DNA of 64,000 nucleotides from Streptomyces sp. P3 (GCF_003032475.1 NZ_CP028369.1:4340001-4404000); one strand, 5' to 3'. Numbered from the stretch's first letter, positions 53,885 through 62,966 are shown. Translations and numbers: made by a program. The notes: generated by a model from the sequence alone, not told the origin.

Positions 53885-54901
53885 GTGTCCCTCTCCTCGT
53901 ACGAGCGCTACCCCCTCCTCTTCGGCCCCTCGCCCGTCCACCCGATGGAACGCCTCACCGCGCACCTCGGCGGAGCCGCCCTGTGGGCCAAGCGCGAGGA
54001 CTGCAATTCCGGGATCGCGTACGGCGGCAACAAGACCCGCAAGCTGGAGTACCTGGTCGCCGACGCCCTCGCGCAGGGATGCGACACGCTGGTCTCGATC
54101 GGCGGCGTGCAGTCCAACCACACCCGCCAGGTCGCGGCCTGTGCCGCCCGGGCCGGGATGAAGTGCGTGCTGGTGCAGGAGAGCTGGGTCGAATGGCCGG
54201 ACTCCGTCTACGACAAGGTCGGCAACATCCTGATCAGCCGGCTGGCCGGCGCCGACGTCCGGCTGGTGCGGGCCGGGTTCGGGATCGGCTTCAAGGAGAG
54301 CTGGGAGCAGGCGCTCCGGGAGGTCGAGGAGTCGGGGGGCAGGCCGTACGCCGTCCCGGCCGGCGCCTCGGACCATCCGCTCGGCGGACTGGGCTTCGCG
54401 AACTGGGCTCACGAGGTGGCCGAGCAGGAACGGGAGCTGGGCGTCTTCTTCGACACCGTGATCGTGTGCTCGGTGACCGGGTCCACCCAGGCGGGCATGG
54501 TCGCCGGGTTCGCCGAGCTGGAGGAGGCGGGCGGCCGGCCGCGGCGCGTTCTCGGGATCGACGCCTCGGCCGAGCCCGCCAGGACCCGGGAGCAGATCGC
54601 CCGCATCGCGCACCGCACCGGCCGGCTGATCGGCGTCCGTCGCGAGCTGACCGTCCGGGACGTCGAACTCGACGAGCGCTACCACGCCGGCGTGTACGGC
54701 GTCCCGGACGAGACGACGCTGGCCGCGATGCGGCTCGCCGCCCGGACGGAGGGCATGGTCACCGACCCCGTGTACGAGGGGAAGTCGATGGCCGGGCTCG
54801 TCGACCTGGTGGCCCGCGGCGAGATCGGCCCCGACGCGACCGTGCTGTACGCGCATCTCGGCGGGCAGCCCGCGCTGAACGCCTACAGCGCCCTGTTCTG
54901 A
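53885..54901 (+). CDS. acdS: 1-aminocyclopropane-1-carboxylate deaminase
   Basis: PLP enzyme that opens the cyclopropane ring of ACC, the plant ethylene precursor, to ammonia and 2-oxobutanoate. 338 residues, the usual length. [11 protein letters not shown] holds the PLP lysine, and [11 protein letters not shown] follows. Near the C terminus E298 (VYEGKSM) and L325 (AHLGG) correspond to the Glu/Leu pair that separates true ACC deaminases from D-cysteine desulfhydrases. GTG 53885 with GGAGG just upstream was chosen over the longer repeat-coded frame. Confidence 0.92.
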   Translation: MSLSSYERYPLLFGPSPVHPMERLTAHLGGAALWAKREDCNSGIAYGGNKTRKLEYLVADALAQGCDTLVSIGGVQSNHTRQVAACAARAGMKCVLVQESWVEWPDSVYDKVGNILISRLAGADVRLVRAGFGIGFKESWEQALREVEESGGRPYAVPAGASDHPLGGLGFANWAHEVAEQERELGVFFDTVIVCSVTGSTQAGMVAGFAELEEAGGRPRRVLGIDASAEPARTREQIARIAHRTGRLIGVRRELTVRDVELDERYHAGVYGVPDETTLAAMRLAARTEGMVTDPVYEGKSMAGLVDLVARGEIGPDATVLYAHLGGQPALNAYSALF

Positions 54902-54979
54902 GCGCTCACGGCCGGTGTCCCGCGCCGACGCGGCCCGTTAGGGTGCCAAGGGAGTCCCCGGTGCGCGAGGAGTATGTGG

Positions 54980-55552
54980 ATGCCGCAGGTCAGGCCCATG
55001 CGTGCGGACGCCCGCCGCAACTACGAGCGCCTGCTGAAGGTGGCCGCGGAGGCCTTCGCCGAGCATGGTGAGGGCGCCTCCCTCGACGACATCGCCAGAC
55101 GGGCGGGCGTCGGGTCCGGCACGCTGTACCGGCATTTCCCCACCCGGCACGCGCTTCTGGAGGCCGCCTACCTCGACCGTCTCGAGGCGCTCGTGGCCCG
55201 CGCCGACGAGCTGGCCGCGCGGCTCCCCGCGGGCGAGGCGCTGGTGGAGTGGCTCAACGAACTGTGCGTCGGGACGCTCGAGGTGCGCGGTATGAAGTCG
55301 CTGCTGGGCTCCGCCGTGACGGACGGCGGCGCGGCGGCGGTCACCGCGTGCGGCGCGCCCATGAAGGAGGCGGCGGCCCGGCTGGTGGAGGCGGCCCAGC
55401 GGGAGGGGACCCTGCGGGTGGACGTCGCCCCGATCGACGTGCTGCGGCTCGCCCACGGGATGGCCACGGCGTCGGAGCTGGCGAACGGGGACGGGAGCGC
55501 GGTCCGCCGGTATGTGTCGCTGCTGACGGAGGGGCTGCGGCCCGCGCGGTGA
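54980..55552 (+). CDS. TetR-family regulator
   Basis: 190 residues. The N-terminal HTH reads GASLDDIARRAGVGSGTLYR. The C-terminal domain resembles the SbtR-like group (GMKSLLGSAVTDGGAA). ATG 54980 is preferred to 54974 because GAGGAG lies 7 nt before it. Possible -10 TAGGGT at 54939-54944. No obvious target; TerD lies convergent downstream. Confidence 0.88.
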   Translation: MPQVRPMRADARRNYERLLKVAAEAFAEHGEGASLDDIARRAGVGSGTLYRHFPTRHALLEAAYLDRLEALVARADELAARLPAGEALVEWLNELCVGTLEVRGMKSLLGSAVTDGGAAAVTACGAPMKEAAARLVEAAQREGTLRVDVAPIDVLRLAHGMATASELANGDGSAVRRYVSLLTEGLRPAR

Positions 55553-55617
55553 CGGCGGCGGGGCGCCCCCGTGGTGGCGGGAGCCCCCTGCCGGACCGCT
55601 GCTCGACGAACCCCGGA

Positions 55618-56814
55618 TCAGAGGGACTCGGCGCCCGGCTTGACCATGTTGCGCACGGTCCGCGCCTTCACGAAGGTGCCGATCGCCGTCATCTCCCACT
55701 CGCCGGAGTACTGCCGGATGAGCTTGGCCATCAGCACGCCGGTCTGCGCCTCGGCGCCGGTGAGGTCGAAGCGGACGAGTTCCTCGCCGCTCGAGGCGTC
55801 CAGCAGGCGGCAGTAGGCCTTGGCGACCTCGGTGAACTTCTGCCCGGAGAACGAGTTCACCGTGAACACCAGCCCGCTGACCTCCTGCGGCAGCCGGCCG
55901 AGGTCGACGACGATCACCTCGTCGTCACCGCCGCCCTCTCCGGTGAGGTTGTCGCCGGAGTGCTTGATCGCGCCGTTGACGATGGACAGTTTGCCGAAGT
56001 AGCAGCTGTCGATGTGGTTGCGCTGCGGGCCGTAGGCGATGACCGAGGCGTCCAGGTCGATGTCCCTGCCGCGGAACGCGGGCTCCCAGCCGAGACCCAT
56101 CTTGACCTGCGAGAGCAGCGGGCGGCCGCCCTTCACGAGGGACACGGTCTGGTTCTTCTGGAGGCTGACGCGCCCCTTGTCCAGGTTGATCTTCCCGGTG
56201 CCGGGCGCGGGCGGGGGCGGGGCCTGGGGCATCGGCGGGGCGGCCGGAGCCGTGGGGGCGGCGGGCGTCATGGCGGGCGCGGGCGGTGCCTGCGCGGCGG
56301 CCGGGGCCGCGGGTTCCTCCACCGTCACGCCGAAGTCGGTCGCGATCCCGGCCAGGCCGTCGGCGTATCCCTGACCGACCGCGCGGGCCTTCCAGGCGCC
56401 GTTGCGCAGGTAGATCTCGACGACCACCAGTGCCGTCTCCGTGCCGAGCCGCGGGGGAGTGAAGGTGGCCAGGACGCCGCCGTCGTCCGCGCCGCGGATC
56501 GTGGCCGTCGGTTCGACGCCCTGGAACGTCTGCCCCGCGGCGTCCGGGCTCGCGGTGACCACGATCTTCTCGATGCCCGGCGGGACGGCGGCGGTGTCGA
56601 CCACGATGGCGTCGGGGGACGTGCCGCCGCCCGAACGGTAGGTCACCCCCGGGCCGGCGGGCTGGTTGTAGAAGATGAAGTCGTCGTCGGAGCGCACCTT
56701 GCCGTCGGCGGTGAGCAGCAGGCCCGAAACGTCGAGCCGCACCGGGGCGGCGACGTCCACCGTCACGCGCGCGGTGGGGAGAGGGATGTTCGAGCCGGGG
56801 GTCATAGCTGTCAT
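55618..56814 (-). CDS. Double TerD-domain protein
   Basis: 398 residues with two TerD domains. The first spans about 15-170 (KVRSDDDFIFYNQPAGPGVT) and the second about 215-398 (SCYFGKLSIVNGAIKHSGDN, GEGGGDDEVIVVDL). They are joined by a 45-residue Ala/Pro linker. TerD proteins bind calcium through acidic loops and belong to tellurite/stress surface complexes. The first domain keeps the DDDF loop; the second has GDDE. Isolated here, away from other ter genes. ATG 56805 is an alternative start; neither has a ribosome site. Confidence 0.88.
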   Translation of the reverse strand: MTAMTPGSNIPLPTARVTVDVAAPVRLDVSGLLLTADGKVRSDDDFIFYNQPAGPGVTYRSGGGTSPDAIVVDTAAVPPGIEKIVVTASPDAAGQTFQGVEPTATIRGADDGGVLATFTPPRLGTETALVVVEIYLRNGAWKARAVGQGYADGLAGIATDFGVTVEEPAAPAAAQAPPAPAMTPAAPTAPAAPPMPQAPPPPAPGTGKINLDKGRVSLQKNQTVSLVKGGRPLLSQVKMGLGWEPAFRGRDIDLDASVIAYGPQRNHIDSCYFGKLSIVNGAIKHSGDNLTGEGGGDDEVIVVDLGRLPQEVSGLVFTVNSFSGQKFTEVAKAYCRLLDASSGEELVRFDLTGAEAQTGVLMAKLIRQYSGEWEMTAIGTFVKARTVRNMVKPGAESL

Positions 56815-56923
56815 ACCCGGTGAACGACCGAGCCCACTTTGCCGTTCCCTTACCTGAGCACTCCTCCCGCAGCCGCCCCGCGGCGCCGCCGGAACGTCCG
56901 CTCGCGGCCTCGCGGCCTCGCCG

Positions 56924-57733
56924 TCAGTGGGGCCAGATCGGGGGGTCGCTGACGAAGTGGCCGCCGAGGTGGGCGTGGGCGATGTTCTCCGGGTCCAGCT
57001 CGCCCTGTTCGGCGATCAGCTTCTCGGCGTACGGCTCGGAGTCGTCCTGCGGTTCGTAGCCGAGCGCCCGGGCGGTGCCCAGGTCCCACCACAGCCGGGT
57101 GTTGGCCGAGGAACCGTGGACGACGGTGTGGCCGACGTTCTCGGCGGTCAGGGCCGCGTGGAAGAGGCGGGCGCCGTCGGCCGGGCTCATCCACACCGAC
57201 AGCATCCGCACGCTCGTCGGTTCGGCGAAGCAGGAGCCGATGCGCACCGACACGCTCTCCAGGCCGTGCTTGTCCCAGTACAGCTGGGCGAGGTCCTCGC
57301 CGAAGGACTTGGACAGGCCGTAGAAGGTGTCCGGACGGTGCGGGGTGTCGACGGGGATCAGGGGGTCGTCGCCCCGGGGGCGCGGGGTGAAGCCGACCGC
57401 GTGGTTGGAGGAGGCGAAGACGATCCGCTGCACGCCTTCCTCGCGTGCGGCCTCGTACAGGTGGTACGTGCCCTCGATGTTCGCCTTGAGGATCTTCTCG
57501 AAGGGGGCTTCCAGGGAGATGCCCGCGAGGTGGATGATCGCGTCGACGCCTCGTACGGCCTCGCGGACCGCCTCCCTGTCGGCCAGGTCGGCGACGATCG
57601 AGCCGGGCTCGCCGTCGACCGGGCGCAGGTCGAGCAGGCGCAGACGGTAGCCGTAGGCGGGCAGCAGGTCCCGCATCAGGGTGCCGAGGCCGCCGGCGGC
57701 GCCGGTGAGCAGGACGGTGCGGGGAGCGGGCAT
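56924..57733 (-). CDS. NAD-dependent uronate dehydrogenase (SDR/epimerase fold)
   Basis: 269 residues of the extended SDR fold. The NAD motif is G11-AAG14-GLG17 and the catalytic pair Y138/K142 lies in FYGLSKSFGEDLA. FASSNHAVGF and SVRIGSCFAEP resemble uronate dehydrogenase, which oxidises glucuronate or galacturonate to the aldaric lactone. The divergent gene is a ketodeoxyglucarate dehydratase, the later step of the same pathway, which supports this. ATG 57733 has GGAGA upstream. Confidence 0.8.
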   Translation of the reverse strand: MPAPRTVLLTGAAGGLGTLMRDLLPAYGYRLRLLDLRPVDGEPGSIVADLADREAVREAVRGVDAIIHLAGISLEAPFEKILKANIEGTYHLYEAAREEGVQRIVFASSNHAVGFTPRPRGDDPLIPVDTPHRPDTFYGLSKSFGEDLAQLYWDKHGLESVSVRIGSCFAEPTSVRMLSVWMSPADGARLFHAALTAENVGHTVVHGSSANTRLWWDLGTARALGYEPQDDSEPYAEKLIAEQGELDPENIAHAHLGGHFVSDPPIWPH

Positions 57734-57760
57734 CCTCGGGTCTCCTTGGCGTCTACGGCC

Positions 57761-57795
57761 GCATGTGTGGACGGTATTCACATGCGTGGACACGC
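57761..57795. promoter_or_regulatory. Operator-like palindromes in the uronate divergon
   Basis: GCATGTG (57761-57767) is mirrored by CACATGC (57779-57785). Overlapping its end is GCGTG-GA-CACGC (57784-57795). They lie 28-62 nt upstream of the dehydrogenase start and are probably bound by a regulator of uronate use. Confidence 0.45.
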
Positions 57796-57869
57796 TAAGG
57801 ATCTCTCGTGCCCTGCGTCAAGTGTGCCGCCGACCAGGCCGTTCCGCCCCTCGCGCGCGAGCGCCGGGC

Positions 57870-57899
57870 TTGACCCGGCGGGAAAGGCCTTCATACGCT
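57870..57899 (+). promoter_or_regulatory. Promoter of the dehydratase operon
   Basis: TTGACC (57870-57875), 18-nt spacer, TACGCT (57894-57899). Near-consensus vegetative promoter giving a leader of about 55 nt. Confidence 0.65.
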
Positions 57900-57960
57900 G
57901 AGTGCGTTCAGGGATGTGGACATCGGTCAGAAGAACGCACGCGTCGTCCCAGGGAGTGCC

Positions 57961-58905
57961 GTGACGCCAGCCCCGCTCGCCGCCCGCCTCCGCGTCGCCG
58001 GCGGACCGCTGTTCTTCCCCGTCACCGCGTACGGCCCCGACGGCTCGCTCGACCTCGACGTCTACCGCGCGCACGTCCGCCGGGGCGTCGAGGCCGGCGC
58101 CGCGGCCGTCTTCGCGTGCTGCGGCACCGGGGAGTTCCACGCGCTGACGCCGGAGGAGTTCGAGGCCGCGGTGCGCGCGGCCGTGGACGAGACCGCCGGC
58201 CGGGTGCCGGTCGTCGCGGGCGCCGGCTACGGGACCGCGCTCGCCGTGCGCTACGCCCGCCGGGCGCGGGCGGCCGGCGCTGACGGTCTGCTGGCACTGC
58301 CGCCCTACCTCGTCGTCGCCGCCCAGGAAGGCCTGCTGCGCCACTATCGCGAGGTGGCGGCGGCGACCGACCTCCCGGTGATCGTCTACCAGCGCGACAA
58401 CGCCGTCTTCACCCCGCCGACCGTCGTCGAACTCGCCCGCACCGAGGGAATCGTCGGCCTCAAGGACGGCCTGGGCGACCTCGACCTCATGCAGCGGATC
58501 ATCAGCGCCGTGCGCACCGAGGCCCCCGGCGACTTCCTCTACTTCAACGGCCTGCCGACCGCCGAACAGACCCAGCTCGCCTACCGCTCCCTGGGCGTGG
58601 ACCTCTACTCCTCGGCCGTGTTCTGCTTCGCGCCCGAGATCGCTCTGGCCTTCCACCGGGCGCTCGCCGACGGCGACGACACCACGGTCCACCGCCTTCT
58701 CGACGGGTTCTACCGGCCCTTCGTCGAACTGCGCGCGCAGGGCCGCGGGTACGCCGTCTCCCTGGTCAAGGCAGGAGTGCGGCTGCGCGGCCTCGAGGTC
58801 GGGGAGGTCCGTCCGCCGCTGCACGAGCCGGACGAGGACCATGTCAAAGAGCTCGCCCGGGTGATCGAGCGCGGCTACGCGCTGCTGGAGGAGGAAACCG
58901 AGTGA
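57961..58905 (+). CDS. 5-dehydro-4-deoxyglucarate dehydratase (DapA superfamily)
   Basis: Converts 5-dehydro-4-deoxyglucarate to 2-oxoglutarate semialdehyde with loss of water and CO2. 314 residues, TIM barrel. FPVTAYGPDGSLDLDVYRAH and CCGTGEFHALTPEEFE are typical. The Schiff-base lysine is K168 in IVGLKDGLGD, with VIVYQRDNAVF before it. GTG 57961 follows AGGGAG. Overlaps the next gene by 4 nt (GTGA). Confidence 0.88.
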   Translation: MTPAPLAARLRVAGGPLFFPVTAYGPDGSLDLDVYRAHVRRGVEAGAAAVFACCGTGEFHALTPEEFEAAVRAAVDETAGRVPVVAGAGYGTALAVRYARRARAAGADGLLALPPYLVVAAQEGLLRHYREVAAATDLPVIVYQRDNAVFTPPTVVELARTEGIVGLKDGLGDLDLMQRIISAVRTEAPGDFLYFNGLPTAEQTQLAYRSLGVDLYSSAVFCFAPEIALAFHRALADGDDTTVHRLLDGFYRPFVELRAQGRGYAVSLVKAGVRLRGLEVGEVRPPLHEPDEDHVKELARVIERGYALLEEETE

Positions 58906-60068
58906 AGGCGTCGACATTCGTCTATCCCTGGGACGTCATCGGCGATCCCGCGGCGCCGGACCGGATCGCCGGGCTGGGCGTGGAACAGGTGACCCTGGCC
59001 GCCGCCTACCACTCCACCCGCGCCCTCACCCCGCGCCATCCGCGGCACCGGGTCGTCACCGCCGAACACGCGGCCGTGCTGTACCCGGCCGGCGACCGCT
59101 GGGCGGGCCGCGCCCTGCGCCCGTACCCGGCCGGCGACTGGGCGCCCGGCGACGCCTTCGGGGAGGCCGCCCGGGCACTCGCGGGCGCCGGCCTCGACGT
59201 CCACGCCTGGGTGGTGCTGGCGCACAACTCCCGGCTGGGCGCCGAGCATCCGCACACCTCGGTCGTCAACGCGTACGGAGACCGCTATCCCTGGGCTCCC
59301 TGCATCGCCCAGCCCGACACGCGCGCGTACCTCGTCGACCTCGCCGCCGAGGCTGCCGTGCGCCCCGGCGCGAACGGCGTCGAACTGGAGTCCCTCGGCT
59401 GGTACGGCCTCCAGCATCTGCACGCCCACGACAAGACCGGCGGCGTCGGACTCGGGGACGCCGGCCAGTACCTGATGGCGCTCTGCTTCTGCCCCGCCTG
59501 CCGGGCCGGCTACGGAGAGCGGGGCCTGGACGCCGACGCGCTCGCCGGCTCCGTCCGGGACGCGCTGGAGCCGCTGTGGCGCGGAGAGGCGGACGACGCG
59601 CAGGGCTGGGCGGGCGTCGAGAAGCTGCTCGGCGAGGAGACGGCGGCGGCCACGCGCGCGTGGCGCGACGACAGGGCCCGCACCCTCCAGGAGAGCGCGG
59701 TGCGCGCGGTGCGGGGCGCCGCGACCGACGGCTTCCAGGTGCTGCTGCACGCCGACCCCGTGACCCATCACGTCGGCGCCAACCCGGGCGTCGACCCGGC
59801 GCACATCCTGTCCGTGGCGGACGGCGTGGTGGTGCCCTGCGCGGGCGGGCCCGGGCTGCTGACGCCGTTCGCGGAGCACCGCCGCGCGGGCACGGTCCTC
59901 GCCGCCAACCTCGGCGTCGTCTCCGGCATGGGCGGCAGCCCGGGGACGCTCGCGGCCGACGCGGCGCGGGCGAAGGAGTCCGGAGCCACGGAGATCCGGC
60001 TGTATCACGCGGGACTGGCGTCGGACGGGGACCTGGCGTCCGTGCGGGAGGCGCTGGCCGCCCGCTGA
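58902..60068 (+). CDS. Predicted TIM-barrel protein of unknown function, 388 residues
   Basis: I do not recognise a characterised family. The layout (YPWDVIGDPAAPDRIAGLGV, DVHAWVVLAHNS, NGVELESLGWYG, LALCFCPACRAGYGERG) resembles uncharacterised glycoside-hydrolase-like barrels that carry a CPAC cysteine pair. It is coupled to the ketodeoxyglucarate dehydratase by GTGA overlap, so a role in uronate or uronide breakdown is a fair guess. Its 3' end overlaps the convergent MFS gene by 64 nt. Confidence 0.72.
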   Translation: MKASTFVYPWDVIGDPAAPDRIAGLGVEQVTLAAAYHSTRALTPRHPRHRVVTAEHAAVLYPAGDRWAGRALRPYPAGDWAPGDAFGEAARALAGAGLDVHAWVVLAHNSRLGAEHPHTSVVNAYGDRYPWAPCIAQPDTRAYLVDLAAEAAVRPGANGVELESLGWYGLQHLHAHDKTGGVGLGDAGQYLMALCFCPACRAGYGERGLDADALAGSVRDALEPLWRGEADDAQGWAGVEKLLGEETAAATRAWRDDRARTLQESAVRAVRGAATDGFQVLLHADPVTHHVGANPGVDPAHILSVADGVVVPCAGGPGLLTPFAEHRRAGTVLAANLGVVSGMGGSPGTLAADAARAKESGATEIRLYHAGLASDGDLASVREALAAR

Positions 60069-61249
60069 GCGCCGCCGCGGAACAGCGGCACCACGGTCGC
60101 CAGCCGCACCAGCCCGAGCGCGACCAGCAGCGGCCGGTACGGCAGGAGTTCCACCAGGGCGGCCCCCACCGCGAGGCCGATCGCGTTCGGCGCGTACATC
60201 AGGGTGCCGGCCGTGGCGGCGACCCGGCCCATCAGCGCGTCGGGGGTCTCGCGCTGGACGGCCGTCATCGCGGCGATCAGCACACACGGCAGCCCCGCCC
60301 CGATCGCCGCCGCGCACACCAGGGCCGCCACGTCCGAGGGCACCGCCCGCACCGCGACCGCGACGGCCGTCAGGGCGATCCCGCACGCGGCGAACCGGCG
60401 TTCCCCGAACCGTCGCAGCGCGGGCCCCGACAGCAGGCCCACCGCCGCCGACCCGGCCCCCTGCACGGCGTAGAGCGCGCCGGCGTACGCGGGCGGGTGG
60501 CCGAGGCCGGCGATCACGGCGTAGAGCAGCGCGCCGTTGAGGCCCGCGCACAGCATCGTCGTACCGCCCGCCGTCACCAGGGGGCGCAGCGACGGGTGCC
60601 CCCACAGGAAGCGGACGCCCTCGGCCGTCCCGCCCCGCAGGCCGCGCCCGCCCGTCCGCGGACGTCCCTCGTGGACCCGCACGCACGCGTAGAGCCCGGC
60701 CGCGCACACGAAACAGGCCGCGTCGAGCAGGGCCACGGCCGGACCGCCGTACGCCGCGTAGATCCCGGCGCCCGCCGGCGGGGCCACCAGCTTCATGCCC
60801 TCCGTCGTCGTGGTGCGCAGCCCGTTGAAGTCGCCGAGCAGCCCCGCGGGGACGGCGGCGGCGACGAGCGCGGACTCGGCCGCGTCGGCCACGACGGCGG
60901 CGGCCCCGTGGACGAGCAGCACCGTGTACAGCAGCCACAGCCGGCCGGGGGAGCCGACGGCGAGGAGCACCGGCAGCAGGGCCGCCGGGCCCAGGTTGAC
61001 GGCGAGGAGCAGCGGCCGTCGGCGGACCCGGTCGGCGAGGGCGCCCAGCAGCGGGCCGGCCAGGGTCGGCGCCCACAGCGCCAGCACGGTCAGCGCCGCC
61101 GCCCCGTTCGAGCCGGTGAGGTCCTTGACCCACACGCCGGCCGCCAGCCACAGCGCGGAGGTCCCGAAGCCGGAGACCACCGACGCCGTCAGAAGGATCG
61201 CCGTGCCCCGGTCCCGCAGGACGCGTACCACGGACCAGTTCTTCGTCAT
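60005..61249 (-). CDS. MFS transporter
   Basis: 414 residues with about 11-12 membrane helices. The first-loop motif GALADRVRRRPLLL is the classic MFS motif A. LRTTTTEGMKLVAPPAGAG and MGRVAATAGTLMYAPNAIGL fit the enterobactin-exporter-like (EntS/MFS_3) group. The very long open frame upstream is a shadow; ATG 61249 gives a normal N terminus. Substrate unknown. Tail overlaps the convergent unknown gene. Confidence 0.86.
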   Translation of the reverse strand: MTKNWSVVRVLRDRGTAILLTASVVSGFGTSALWLAAGVWVKDLTGSNGAAALTVLALWAPTLAGPLLGALADRVRRRPLLLAVNLGPAALLPVLLAVGSPGRLWLLYTVLLVHGAAAVVADAAESALVAAAVPAGLLGDFNGLRTTTTEGMKLVAPPAGAGIYAAYGGPAVALLDAACFVCAAGLYACVRVHEGRPRTGGRGLRGGTAEGVRFLWGHPSLRPLVTAGGTTMLCAGLNGALLYAVIAGLGHPPAYAGALYAVQGAGSAAVGLLSGPALRRFGERRFAACGIALTAVAVAVRAVPSDVAALVCAAAIGAGLPCVLIAAMTAVQRETPDALMGRVAATAGTLMYAPNAIGLAVGAALVELLPYRPLLVALGLVRLATVVPLFRGGAQRAASASRTDARSPSDASPA

Positions 61250-61394
61250 GCCTGCCCATCGTGGGCCTAAGGCCCACGGCGACGCATCGGGCAGGTGCCC
61301 TACCCGGTGACCCCGCGCGGCCCGCGGACCACGCCGTGCCGGGAAGACGCGCGCCGTGCCGATGAGTTCTCGCGGCGCGGCCGGTCCACCCCGT

Positions 61395-61991
61395 ATGACC
61401 GACACGACCATCACCTTCGACCTCGGCCCCCAGGCCGCCGTCGTGGCGCGCCTCGCGGAGGCCGTCCGCGACGACCAGCTCGACGACGGGACGCCCTGCG
61501 ACGGCTGCGCCGTCCGGAACCTGCTGGGGCATCTGACCGGCCTGGCCGTGGCCTTCCGCGACGCCGCCCGGGGGGACCTCGGCCTCACCACCGACACCCC
61601 GCCGGACGCCGCCGCGCCCGACGTCGGCCCCGGCTGGCGCGAGGAGCTGGCCAAGGCGCTCGACGCCCTCGCCGAGGCCTGGCGCGACCCGGCAGCCTGG
61701 ACCGGCATGACCCGCGCCGGCGGCGTGGACCTGCCCGGCGCGGTCGCGGGCGCCGTCGCCGCCGACGAGCTGGTGATCCACGGCTGGGACCTGGCCCGGG
61801 CCACCGGCCAGGCGTACGCGCCCGACCCCGCGGCGCTGGCGGCGGCGTACGCCTTCCTGGCCGGCGCGGTCGACCCCGCCACCGGGAACGGGGTCTTCGG
61901 GCCCGTCGTCCCCGTTCCCGACGACGCGCCCCTGCTCGACCGGGCGCTGGGACTCAGCGGACGCGATCCGGGAGGGCCGGGCCGGCCGTAG
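61395..61991 (+). CDS. TIGR03086-type maleylpyruvate isomerase-like protein
   Basis: 198 residues. The DinB/MDMPI-like helical fold is suggested by TPCDGCAVRNLLGHLTGLAV, ADELVIHGWDLARATGQ and a C-terminal PDDAPLLDRALGLSGRDP. These are the features of the TIGR03086 metal-binding family. Histidines in GHLTG and IHGWD would bind the metal. May use mycothiol as cofactor like its relatives; exact reaction unknown. Confidence 0.82.
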   Translation: MTDTTITFDLGPQAAVVARLAEAVRDDQLDDGTPCDGCAVRNLLGHLTGLAVAFRDAARGDLGLTTDTPPDAAAPDVGPGWREELAKALDALAEAWRDPAAWTGMTRAGGVDLPGAVAGAVAADELVIHGWDLARATGQAYAPDPAALAAAYAFLAGAVDPATGNGVFGPVVPVPDDAPLLDRALGLSGRDPGGPGRP

Positions 61992-62052
61992 ACGCGGGCA
62001 TCAGGTTGCCGTAGACGGACGTAGTCGGGGGGTGCCGGGCGAGGGCGAAACG

Positions 62053-62065
62053 TACGCTCGCGACC
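62053..62065 (+). promoter_or_regulatory. -10 box of a leaderless MBL-fold transcript
   Basis: TACGCT (62053-62058) lies 7 nt before ATG 62066; no ribosome site. Confidence 0.4.
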
Positions 62066-62827
62066 ATGCCCCTGAGCCTCACCGTCCTCGGCACCGCCTC
62101 TCCGCACCCGGCCCCGGGCCGCCCCTGCTCCGGCTACCTGCTGCGCGGAGCGGGGGCGGAGGTGTGGGTGGACGCGGGGCCCGGAACGTTCGCCGAGTTG
62201 CAGCGGCACACGGATCCCGAACGGCTCACGGCGATCTGGATATCCCATCTGCACGCCGACCACAGCGCCGATCTCCTCGCCGCCGCCTACGCGTTCGCCT
62301 ACGGCGGGATGGCCCCGCCGGCCCCGATCCCGGTGTACGCGCCGCTCGACTGCGCCCGGCGGGTCGCGGGCTTCCTCGGCCGGTCGGACGTGCGCTTCCT
62401 CAGCGACGTCCTCGACTTCCGGGCCCTGTTCGACGGGCACACCGTTCGGCACTGGAACCTGCGTCTCACCTCGCGCGCGATGGCCCACGACACCGAGGCC
62501 TACGGACTGCGCGTCGAGTGCCAGGGGAGCGTCCTCGCGTACTCCGGGGACACCGGCCCGTGTGCGGCACTCACCGAACTCGCCTCCGGCGCCGACCTGT
62601 TCCTGTGCGAGGCGGACGTCGACAGCCATCGCGAAGGCGAACAGGGCGAGCGGGTCCATCTCACGCCGGAGGACGCCGGGGACGCGGCCCGCAAGGCGGG
62701 GGTGGGCGAGCTGTACATCACCCATGTCGGTCCCACGCTGACCCGCAAGGCGGCGACCGACCGGGCGGCCGTCGCCTTCGGCGGGCCGGCCCGTACCGCG
62801 CGCGAGGGCGAGACCATCCCCGTCTGA
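62066..62827 (+). CDS. MBL-fold metal-dependent hydrolase
   Basis: 253 residues. Metallo-beta-lactamase fold with H61-L-H63-A-D65-H66 in WISHLHADHSADL, later ligand residues in LAYSGDTGPC (Asp) and LYITHVGPTL (His). The N terminus SLTVLGTASPHPAPGRPCSG is like RNase Z-type and arylsulfatase-type hydrolases. Substrate unknown. Confidence 0.88.
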   Translation: MPLSLTVLGTASPHPAPGRPCSGYLLRGAGAEVWVDAGPGTFAELQRHTDPERLTAIWISHLHADHSADLLAAAYAFAYGGMAPPAPIPVYAPLDCARRVAGFLGRSDVRFLSDVLDFRALFDGHTVRHWNLRLTSRAMAHDTEAYGLRVECQGSVLAYSGDTGPCAALTELASGADLFLCEADVDSHREGEQGERVHLTPEDAGDAARKAGVGELYITHVGPTLTRKAATDRAAVAFGGPARTAREGETIPV

Positions 62828-62830
62828 CCC

Positions 62831-62860
62831 GTGCCCCTTCCGGCACTTCTTTGTCAGAAG
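62831..62860 (+). terminator. Weak terminator after the MBL gene
   Basis: GTGCC (62831-62835)/GGCAC (62842-62846) followed by TTCTTTG. CTTCT/AGAAG (62846-62860) forms a second small stem. Confidence 0.35.
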
Positions 62861-62862
62861 CA

Positions 62863-62922
62863 TTGACGAAACACAGAGGCGCTTCTACCTTCAACGCGTC
62901 GTACTTCGTACGTCATATATGA
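62863..62922 (+). promoter_or_regulatory. Promoter and operator of the final GntR operon
   Basis: TTGACG (62863-62868), 17-nt spacer, TACCTT (62886-62891): near-consensus. About 20 nt after it lies the perfect 10-bp palindrome TCATATATGA (62913-62922), a likely GntR operator in the leader. Confidence 0.65.
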
Positions 62923-62966
62923 GACGCGATACGCGAGATCAGATACGCGACATCCGAGAGGCGCGC

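Noticed and set aside
58875..61781. Long minus-strand reading frame of 968 residues
   Set aside because: Open only because of high GC third-position bias. It is antisense to the barrel gene and out of frame with the MFS gene, and contains no family motif.
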